Of a DNA stretch of 11,967 nucleotides, positions 1 to 5,338 are shown piece by piece. The translations under genes and the position numbers were made by a program. Position 1 is the first letter of the stretch. The number at the start of each line of letters is the position of its first letter. Source of the stretch: DASWIV01 sp036397475 (lineage in GTDB: Bacteria; JAJVIF01; JAPKYR01); the NCBI GenBank assembly GCA_036397475.1, contig DASWIV010000061.1, positions 1 through 11,967 of the forward strand, read 5' to 3'. A model generated the notes under the pieces. The model was given only the letters and a program-made list of their open reading frames with translations. It ran no database searches and was not told the origin of the DNA.

Positions 1-77
1 TGCCTACGCCCCACTTCGTGGATCAGCCGTAGCCGATCACGCTCCTTTGCGCTCAATGTTAACGTCTCCTTCTTCAT
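1..77 (-). CDS. Transposase, N-terminal fragment (cut by window edge)
   Basis: Reading the minus strand from the ATG at 77 gives 25 intact codons (MKKETLTLSAKERDRLRLIHEV...) that run off the left edge. The opening resembles the N-terminus of ISNCY/IS1202-type transposases, whose charged first residues lead into a helix-turn-helix; I recognise this by memory of the family, not by a search. The GGGGACATT repeats just upstream are what one expects between the transposase start and the element end. A weak G-rich stretch (GTGGGG) lies directly before the ATG. Catalytic residues are outside the window, so intactness cannot be judged. Confidence 0.6.
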   Translation of the reverse strand, partial: MKKETLTLSAKERDRLRLIHEVGRR

Positions 78-141
78 CCCCACATCTTAAAGGGGACATT
101 TCTATTTAGCCCGAAGGGGACATTCTCACGTTGCTGCTACA
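78..141 (-). mobile_element. Probable insertion-sequence terminal region
   Basis: Two copies of GGGGACATT occur at 92-100 and 116-124, spaced 24 bp apart, between the transposase start and the next gene. Repeated short motifs of this kind near the tips of IS481/IS21/ISNCY-type elements are typically transposase-binding sites. Read on the minus strand, the outer tip would begin near 141 with TGTAGCAGC. The exact boundary and any target duplication cannot be set from one end, so the limit is an inference. Confidence 0.5.
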
Positions 142-242
142 CATGAATTTTACCGCTTTATACCTCACCTCGTTTATGGCATAATTCATCGTCCGTATCA
201 TTATATTTAATGTGTGGTACATTTTCGCCTGTAATTAAAACC
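142..242 (+). promoter_or_regulatory. Upstream region of leuC-like gene, weak promoter candidate
   Basis: This AT-rich spacer lies between the IS tip and the hydro-lyase operon. The best sigma70 candidate is TTTATA (157-162), a 17-bp spacer, then CATAAT (180-185), which would give a leader of about 50 nt. A second -10-like TATATT lies at 202-207 but lacks a matching -35. Neither is strong, and the nearby IS end could also supply transcription. Confidence 0.25.
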
Positions 243-1508
243 ATGCCTAATACTGTTATTGAAAAAATCTTCCAGACGCATCTCCGCGACGACAGCGAGA
301 AAGTCGAACCGGGACGTACTGTCTGGATCAATATCGACACACGTCTCGCCCGCGATTTCGGCGGCGCGAATGTTGTCGAGCACCTTGAAAAACACTATCC
401 CGACGCTCCGGTCAAGGACAAGGAAAAAAGCAAGTTCACTTTCGACTGCAACGCTCCCGCGACTACGATCGGATTCGCGGATAATCAACACAAGTGCAGG
501 ATGTTCGCGGTCAAGCACGATGTCGAGGTGTTCGATATCGAGGCCGGTATAGGATCGCATGTGGTAATGGAAGACGGGCTGGTCCGTCCGGGAATGACAG
601 CGATCGGCACCGACAGCCACATGAACATTCTCGGTGCTATCGGAGCATTCGGGCAGGGAATGGGCGACTATGACACCGCGTTCATATGGGCGAACGGGTA
701 CACGTGGTTCGAAGTCCCCGAGACTGTAAAAATAACATTGACCGGAAGACATCATTTTCCCACAACAGCTAAAGATATTGCGCTGTTTCTTGCCGGGCAG
801 CTTGGCACAAAAAAACTTCTCGGCAAGGCAGTCGAATACTATGGCGACGCTGTCGATCGAATGCACATAGAAGAACGGGTAACCATCGCGAGCATGGCAA
901 CTGAAATGGGCGCGATTATCAGCTTCTTTCCACCGCACAGCAAGCTGCTTGACCTGGCCGGACGCAGAATTCAAATGGGCAGCTGGGAAGATGTAAAGGC
1001 AGATGAAAATGCCCAGTACGCGGAAGAAATTGAATTCGACATTAACGACCTGCCTCCGCTTGTCGCACGTCCCGGTTCACCCAACGATATTGTACCGGTA
1101 ATCGAAGTAACCGGACAGAGAATAGATACGGGATTTCTTGGAAGCTGCACCAACGGACGCATAACTGACATGCAGGACGCGAAGAATGTGATGAAAGACA
1201 GAAAGCTCGCGACCGCGAAATCATTCAAGATCGTCCCCGCCACCAGAAAAGTCTACTCGGATATTCTCGCAAAAGGCCTGCTCCAGGATTTCTTCATTTC
1301 AGGAGCGATAATTCAGTCGCCCGGATGCGGTGGATGCGCCGCGGGGCAGGTCGGGATGACAGGAACCGGGGAAGTACAGATCTCGACGTCGAACAGGAAT
1401 TACAAGGGCAAGCAGGGCAAGGGATCGACCTGGCTTGGCTCTCCGGCTACAGCTGCCGCTGCGGTTATAACAGGCCAGTTGATCGATCCGCGGGAGGTGC
1501 TGCTATGA
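243..1508 (+). CDS. LeuC/aconitase-family hydro-lyase, large subunit
   Basis: This is the large subunit of a two-subunit 4Fe-4S hydro-lyase of the isopropylmalate isomerase/homoaconitase/dimethylmalate dehydratase group, which moves a hydroxyl via a dehydrated intermediate. From the ATG at 243 it is 421 residues, normal for the short LeuC type. The cluster ligands are Cys302 (GSCTNGR), Cys362 and Cys365 (PGCGGC), and the GTDSH motif is at 122-126. Oddities: the Asp-His pair near the N-terminus is Asp68-Cys69 (FDCNAPA), and the residue after DSH is Met rather than the usual Thr. The start at 243 is chosen because MPNTVIEKIF matches family N-termini; an ATG at 210 would add 11 residues, and neither has a clear Shine-Dalgarno. 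Its stop overlaps the small-subunit start. No other leucine or lysine pathway gene is in view, so the substrate is unassigned and no gene symbol is given. Confidence 0.9.
   Translation: MPNTVIEKIFQTHLRDDSEKVEPGRTVWINIDTRLARDFGGANVVEHLEKHYPDAPVKDKEKSKFTFDCNAPATTIGFADNQHKCRMFAVKHDVEVFDIEAGIGSHVVMEDGLVRPGMTAIGTDSHMNILGAIGAFGQGMGDYDTAFIWANGYTWFEVPETVKITLTGRHHFPTTAKDIALFLAGQLGTKKLLGKAVEYYGDAVDRMHIEERVTIASMATEMGAIISFFPPHSKLLDLAGRRIQMGSWEDVKADENAQYAEEIEFDINDLPPLVARPGSPNDIVPVIEVTGQRIDTGFLGSCTNGRITDMQDAKNVMKDRKLATAKSFKIVPATRKVYSDILAKGLLQDFFISGAIIQSPGCGGCAAGQVGMTGTGEVQISTSNRNYKGKQGKGSTWLGSPATAAAAVITGQLIDPREVLL
1492..1497 (+). promoter_or_regulatory. Ribosome binding site fixing the small-subunit start
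   Basis: GGGAGG lies 7 nt before the ATG at 1505, inside the end of the large-subunit gene. It selects 1505 over the longer open frame that begins at 1325 inside the large-subunit gene, and supports translational coupling through the ATGA overlap. Confidence 0.8.
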
Positions 1509-2029
1509 GTAAACCTATGGTGATTACAGGAAAATGCTGGGTGCTTCGTGACAGCGACGGCGGACGTCTGGATAATGTCGACACCGACCAGATTTATCAC
1601 AACGCTCATCTCGCGGTAACAACTATTTCGGAGATGGGACAATACGCGCTTGGAAATCTGGAAGGATGGGAAGATTTTCCGGGTAAAGTTAAGGAAGGCG
1701 ATATTCTGGTTGTCGGACATAACTTTGGCGGGGGATCGTCGAGGCAGCACGCGGTAGATTGCTTCAGGAGCCTGGGGATATCGGCGATTGTGGGAGAAAG
1801 TTTCGGTGCGATATATAAGAGAAACGCCATCAACGCTGGCCTTCCACTTATTGAGGTCGACGGGATTCTAGATTCGGACATCGTGTCGGGCGACGAGATA
1901 AAAATCGACCTCGAAAATTCGACCGTAGAAAATCATACCAAAGGTAAAAAGTACAATGGCGTGAAGCCATTTTCGAGTGTGCAGAAGGATATATATCTCG
2001 CGGGTAGTTTGTTTGAATTGAGTCGGTGA
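1505..2029 (+). CDS. LeuD/aconitase-family hydro-lyase, small subunit
   Basis: This 174-residue protein is the swivelling small subunit that completes the active site of the LeuC-like partner. It has the family signature NVDTDQI (24-30) and the glycine/serine loop NFGGGSSRQHA (73-83), where many LeuD proteins have NFGCGSSREHA. The specificity loop, usually YLRx or YLVx in characterised isopropylmalate isomerases and homoaconitases, aligns here to HLAV (35-38), with no Arg. This points to a divergent clade and makes a confident LeuD name unsafe. Its ATG overlaps the large-subunit stop by 2 nt (ATGA). Its TGA stop is 1 bp from the stop of the convergent regulator. Confidence 0.9.
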   Translation: MSKPMVITGKCWVLRDSDGGRLDNVDTDQIYHNAHLAVTTISEMGQYALGNLEGWEDFPGKVKEGDILVVGHNFGGGSSRQHAVDCFRSLGISAIVGESFGAIYKRNAINAGLPLIEVDGILDSDIVSGDEIKIDLENSTVENHTKGKKYNGVKPFSSVQKDIYLAGSLFELSR

Positions 2030-2030
2030 A

Positions 2031-2357
2031 TCAGCGGGATTTAGCCGGTTTTTTATTCTTCTTCATTCTGGAATCGCTGGTGTTTTGCACTGACAGCTTA
2101 AACTTCAGGAAGTCACCAAGCATATCCCTTAGCCCTTTTGATATCTCAGGATAATATTCATCTTCATCCGCTACCAGCAGTGAAAGAGGGATTTCAAAGT
2201 AACTGGAAATTTTCCTGAGAAGTTGAAGACCGGGATCGTTATGGCCATTTTCAACCTGCGACAGGTAAGCGCGCGAGATCCCAAGCTCGTCGGCAAGTTT
2301 AGTCTGCGAGATCCCGTCCGCTGTCCTGAGTAATTGTATGATTCTGCCAATATCCAT
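2031..2357 (-). CDS. XRE-family helix-turn-helix regulator
   Basis: A 108-residue DNA-binding protein. A Cro/CI-type HTH spans about residues 5-62, with the two core helices in SQTKLADELGISRAYLSQ (17-34) followed by VENG. The rest is an amphipathic stretch (EISKGLRDMLGDFLKF, 71-86) that may dimerise, then a Lys/Arg-rich tail (RMKKNKKPAKSR). No ligand-binding or peptidase domain is present, so it is a minimal regulator. AAGGAG (2369-2374) lies 11 nt before the ATG. It is convergent with the hydro-lyase pair, leaving 1 bp between stops, so it is not obviously that operon's activator. Its own promoter carries flanking direct repeats, suggesting autoregulation. Other targets are unknown. Confidence 0.88.
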   Translation of the reverse strand: MDIGRIIQLLRTADGISQTKLADELGISRAYLSQVENGHNDPGLQLLRKISSYFEIPLSLLVADEDEYYPEISKGLRDMLGDFLKFKLSVQNTSDSRMKKNKKPAKSR

Positions 2358-2383
2358 GGTGCCGCTCTCTCCTTAGGTGAGAA

Positions 2384-2443
2384 TTAAATGGGAATCAAGC
2401 CGATCCTAATTTCGGACGACACCTGTTCCCATTTCGACATCAT
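2384..2443 (-). other. Possible 19-residue leader ORF upstream of the XRE gene
   Basis: Within the leader of the regulator mRNA, a tandem ATG ATG at 2443/2440 opens a 19-codon frame (MMSKWEQVSSEIRIGLIPI) ending in TAA 26 nt before the regulator start. No good Shine-Dalgarno precedes it, so it may simply be chance. It is listed because its 3' part overlaps one arm of a long-range inverted repeat: AGCCGATCC at 2398-2406 pairs with GGATCGGCT at 2462-2470. Confidence 0.2.
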
Positions 2444-2507
2444 GAATTGATATGTCTCAACGGATCGGCTCTGGTGGGTTCTATACCAGTCCAATCTCCA
2501 TGAAAAC

Positions 2508-2567
2508 ACTTAACAATATTGGAATTATACCCCAAAAATTAATGAATGTCAACTCTAACTTAACAAT
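2508..2567. repeat. Pair of identical 10-bp direct repeats flanking the XRE promoter
   Basis: ACTTAACAAT occurs at 2508-2517 and again at 2558-2567, exactly 50 bp apart. One copy overlaps the predicted transcription start; the other sits 5 bp upstream of the -35 element and overlaps the hflAX-like gene's 3' neighbour boundary, just before the hflX stop at 2570. Their placement on both edges of a promoter is typical of operators, and the adjacent XRE protein is the natural candidate to bind. Function is inferred from position only. Confidence 0.5.
2524..2552 (-). promoter_or_regulatory. Perfect sigma70 promoter of the XRE regulator
   Basis: On the minus strand, TTGACA (2547-2552) is followed by exactly 17 bp and TATAAT (2524-2529), matching the consensus at every position. 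Transcription would start near 2517 and leave a leader of about 160 nt. It lies just beyond the hflX stop, so the regulator need not depend on hflX transcription. Confidence 0.85.
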
Positions 2568-2569
2568 TT

Positions 2570-3697
2570 CTATCTTTTTTCCAAACTTTCATATATTTCA
2601 TCCCACATCTGTTCAAGCCCAGTACCCTTCACCGCCGATATCTTCACCCCAACCATCTCAACCTGCGGACTGAATTCGATCTCATCGGACTTTACCTCCT
2701 CGACCTCCAGTAGATCCATCTTATTAAACGCGATTATCTTCGGGATTTCCTTTGCCCCGATATCATTTATCGTCTTGTGTACAACCTCAAGTTTTCTTTC
2801 CCAGTCCGAATCGGACGCATCGACAACATAAATCAAAAGGTCGGCGTACACCGCTTCCTCAAGTGTAGATTTGAACGCCTCGATCAACTCGGTTGGAAGC
2901 CTGTCTATAAATCCGACCGTATCGGTTATCAAAATTTCTCTCTTAAGAACTTCCGACCACGCTTTCCTCGTCAGCGGATCAAGTGTCGCGAACAATCGAT
3001 CATCGGCGTACGCGTCCGCACCGCTCAAAGCGTTCAGCAATGTCGACTTGCCCGCATTCGTATATCCAACCAGCGCAATTACCGGAACACCGGAATTTTT
3101 GCGTCGCTTCCTCTGCGTATCCCGTCTTTTCGCCAAGGTATCCAGCTTTTTCTTTAACGTGGAAATCCGGATGTTGATCACACGCCTGTCTGTCTCAAGT
3201 TTTGTCTCGCCCGGACCTCGTGTACCAATTCCGCCGCCAAGCGCGCTCAGATCGTTTCCGCCGCGGCCCTTGAGGCGTGGTTTCAGGTACGTCAATTGGG
3301 CCAGTTCAACCTGCAGCATACCTTCCGACGTATGAGCTCTCCTTGCAAAAATCTGAAGAATGACTTCCGTTCTATCCAATACCTCAACCCCGACAGCGTC
3401 CTCCAGATTCGCCCTCTGCGCACCGGTCAGGGTATCGTCGACACAAACAGTTGTCGCGCCTCTTCTATCGATCTCCATTTTAGCAAGTTCGATTAAATGC
3501 CTCGATACTAGCGTCCTGACATCCCGCTGCATGTTCTTCTGAAAGACTTCACCTTTCACATCGCAGCCGAAGCTGTCGACAAGCAGACGCAATTCCTCGA
3601 GAGGATCGTCGATTTTGTCGCGGCTGTCGCGTTTGTTCCGTAGGGTAAATCCGATGAGGATGGCGGATGGTTTTGACTTTTCTGTAGCGTAACCCAT
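2570..3697 (-). CDS. hflX: GTPase HflX, ribosome-splitting factor
   Basis: HflX binds the 50S subunit and splits stalled or stress-inactivated ribosomes. The 375-residue protein has the N-terminal HflX domain, the family signature GGGIGTRGPGE (154-164) and LETDRR (168-172), a Lys/Arg-rich helical linker (about 178-202), then a G domain: G1 GYTNAGKST (211-219), G2 in FATLD (236-240), G3 DTVG (259-262), G4 NKMD (325-328) and G5 SAVKG (354-358). All GTP-binding motifs are intact. Oddly, the N-terminal domain reads RTLVSRHLIEL (61-71) where HflX proteins usually have a TFIGKGK-type glycine loop. AAGGAG (3703-3708) precedes the ATG by 5 nt. The downstream regulator has its own promoter. Confidence 0.95.
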   Translation of the reverse strand: MGYATEKSKPSAILIGFTLRNKRDSRDKIDDPLEELRLLVDSFGCDVKGEVFQKNMQRDVRTLVSRHLIELAKMEIDRRGATTVCVDDTLTGAQRANLEDAVGVEVLDRTEVILQIFARRAHTSEGMLQVELAQLTYLKPRLKGRGGNDLSALGGGIGTRGPGETKLETDRRVINIRISTLKKKLDTLAKRRDTQRKRRKNSGVPVIALVGYTNAGKSTLLNALSGADAYADDRLFATLDPLTRKAWSEVLKREILITDTVGFIDRLPTELIEAFKSTLEEAVYADLLIYVVDASDSDWERKLEVVHKTINDIGAKEIPKIIAFNKMDLLEVEEVKSDEIEFSPQVEMVGVKISAVKGTGLEQMWDEIYESLEKR

Positions 3698-3727
3698 TAC
3701 AACTCCTTGAATTTTAAAAGGGTAAAT

Positions 3728-3777
3728 GGCGGCGAAATTTGCCGCGGATGTAGTTGTCTGACCGGAGCGATTCCGGC
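3728..3777. repeat. Two short hairpins between truncated propeller gene and hflX
   Basis: GCGGC (3729-3733) pairs with GCCGC (3741-3745), and CCGGA (3762-3766) pairs with TCCGG (3772-3776). They lie after the stop of the upstream minus-strand ORF and before hflX. Neither is followed by a T tract on the minus strand, so they are weak terminators at best and could be leader structure of hflX mRNA. Confidence 0.35.
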
Positions 3778-3814
3778 CAGCTATCAGAAACGTCTTGTGC
3801 GCATTTAAGATCTG

Positions 3815-4840
3815 TCAGTAATCGGTCTGAATTCTAGCTATCTGGGGCGGATTAAAGCCCGGGAAAGTTTTCCACGTAGCGAGAACCGACACGTCCGAAC
3901 TGTAACACGGATCAATAACGCTCGCAACAGCGGGGAAAGCTCCATCATAGGAAGCATTCTCGCTCAACTGCGTTTCCTGGAGTTTAATGTTCGAGGTGTC
4001 GTACATCGCCATCGATACTTCCAGCGGCGACCCACCGTACCAGATGACATATGCGTTTCCATCCCGGTCACATGTGACCCCTACACGTCCGTTGCTGTTC
4101 CCGGCGCCAGCGGAATCGCACTGGACCGGTACGATGAAAGATCCGCTCCGGTTGTTAGTATACCTGCAATGCCATGGGCTCGCGCCGTTGAACGCGATAT
4201 GAACAAAGCCTTCAGAATCGACCGCGATCGCTGGACGCACATTCGTAAACGAGACTCCCTGCGCGACATCTGTCGATGGGCTCCACGTCCCATCGAGATC
4301 CCTGTACGCGTACCTGACCTGGGAGTATGACGGGCCTATATAAACCAGGTGAACGTGCCCATCTCCGTCGACCGTGATCTCCGGGTCGGAGAGAAATTCC
4401 GGATTCAAAGCGTCCGTGAAAATTACCTCGGGAATTGAAAAATTGCCGGGAGTTCCGTGCATGTAGTAAAGCGATGTCGGTGCGTCGGCAAATACTATAT
4501 GAACTTCATCATCAGGTCCAGCAGCGACAGTCGGTTCGGGATAATCTATCGCCGTGTACGCCTTCAGGATCTGCGAATTCTGAACCTGGTTCGCGTCGTT
4601 GACCGTAGTGTAGTGAAAATTCGTATCGCCCGACATTCCGACCCACACAATATGTGCAAGCCCCGTGGTGTCATGCGTAACATCAGGCTTCTGTCCGGAT
4701 CCGACATAAACAGTGGTACCGGAAGAACCGTCTGACAAATTGCCCCTTACATACTGAACCTGCCAGTCCCATACGAGATGGACCGTGCCGTCCGGCTCTA
4801 TCGATGAGTTGGTTACATTAGCAACCCCGGTAGAGCCCAT
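3815..4840 (-). pseudogene. Headless paralogue of the propeller lipoprotein (truncated)
   Basis: This 341-codon frame aligns along its whole length with the C-terminal half of the 896-residue lipoprotein at 5339-8029: its Met1 matches Met533 there. Shared landmarks include PDDEVHIVF (109-117), YTNNRSG (227-233) and a DGNAYV blade. At least six blade-like units with the pattern D-x-x-G-x-x-H/Y-x-x-W/F are visible. It lacks the signal peptide, the N-terminal domain and the Fn3-like domain of its relative. No Shine-Dalgarno precedes its ATG. Homology starts four codons earlier (S-D-G-T), immediately after the in-frame TGA ending the SnoaL-like gene, so the 5' part appears to have been lost or replaced. 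The reading frame is otherwise open to a natural end (RIQTDY, matching RIQAEY). It could be a pseudogene, or be translated by reinitiation as a cytoplasmic remnant. Confidence 0.65.
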
Positions 4841-4852
4841 TGTGCCATCGGA

Positions 4853-5224
4853 TCAAAACATTCCTAATTCATTCGGGGAATCTTTGGGGACTTCCTGCGC
4901 GGCTTCCCATGATTCAATTATCATATCGCCTGCAAATCGAAAAATATGTATGACTGCTATCCAGTCCTTATCCGGTGTAAGCTTTACTTTCCCATGTATC
5001 GCTACCAGATCTCCATCTTCCACCATCCTGACCGTCTCGTAGACCTTGTCAGGGAACTGCCCATTATTCTCCTCCTGCGCAACCAATATTGATTCCCTGT
5101 CACTTTTGAAATAGGGATTATGGTGCACAAAGTCAGGATGTACATATTTTTCATACGCTTCACGTACATTTTCAGTGGTAGCGAGTTCAAGGAATGATTT
5201 AGCGATATCTTTTTTACTCATCAT
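4853..5224 (-). CDS. SnoaL-like / NTF2-fold protein
   Basis: A 123-residue cytoplasmic protein resembling the SnoaL-like (polyketide-cyclase-type) branch of the NTF2 fold, a cone-shaped domain that binds small hydrophobic ligands. Visible family features are YVHPDFVHHNPYF (27-39), EDGDLVAIHGKV (69-80), and IFRFAGDMIIESWEAAQEVP (94-113) with a terminal MF, as in many relatives. Length and C-terminus look complete. Two ATGs (5224, 5221) are possible; 5224 is preferred because GGAGGA (5235-5240) lies 10 nt upstream. It is inserted between two paralogous propeller genes, and its stop is in frame with the headless copy. Its sequence looks more AT-rich than the neighbours, hinting at separate origin. 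The true substrate is unknown. Confidence 0.82.
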   Translation of the reverse strand: MMSKKDIAKSFLELATTENVREAYEKYVHPDFVHHNPYFKSDRESILVAQEENNGQFPDKVYETVRMVEDGDLVAIHGKVKLTPDKDWIAVIHIFRFAGDMIIESWEAAQEVPKDSPNELGMF

Positions 5225-5244
5225 ACAAATTTAATCCTCCGACA

Positions 5245-5273
5245 AATATAATATAGCCTGGGATGCCGTCCAA
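5245..5273 (-). promoter_or_regulatory. Probable sigma70 promoter of the SnoaL-like gene
   Basis: On the minus strand, TTGGAC (5268-5273) is followed by 17 bp and TATATT (5245-5250), about 20 bp before the start codon. The short leader still includes the GGAGGA binding site. The match is good but not perfect. Confidence 0.5.
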
Positions 5274-5313
5274 CAGGACCCCAGCCAGTGCATAGCCAGG
5301 TTACTTATGTTAA

Positions 5314-5338
5314 CCCATGGTTTACCCATGGGGCTGCA
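5314..5338. repeat. REP-like palindrome, single copy
   Basis: CCCATGG (5314-5320) pairs with CCATGGG (5326-5332) around a TTTAC loop. On the minus strand it is preceded by GCAG, the kind of tetranucleotide found at the foot of REP hairpins. It begins 6 nt after the stop of the large lipoprotein gene and may also help end its transcript. A near-identical hairpin lies at 8140-8158, upstream of that gene. Confidence 0.55.

Noticed and set aside
92..124. Start of a CRISPR array
   Set aside because: Only two 9-bp units 24 bp apart, next to a transposase start; this fits IS terminal repeats, and no cas genes are present.
207..974. Long minus-strand open frame opposite the large-subunit gene
   Set aside because: Its translation has no recognisable family and it mirrors a clearly conserved Fe-S hydro-lyase on the other strand.
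1325..1504. N-terminal extension of the small subunit into the large-subunit gene
   Set aside because: The extension is a frame-shifted reading of conserved large-subunit sequence; GGGAGG and the ATGA overlap support the start at 1505.
2031..2357. Toxin-antitoxin module around the XRE gene
   Set aside because: No small toxin-like frame with a ribosome binding site lies beside it; neighbours are hflX and the convergent hydro-lyase gene.
4853..4855. TGA read as an amino acid (recoding) to fuse SnoaL and propeller
   Set aside because: TGA clearly ends other genes here (both hydro-lyase subunits, the XRE gene, the large lipoprotein), and no selenocysteine-type hairpin was apparent right after it; the SnoaL C-terminus is also naturally complete.
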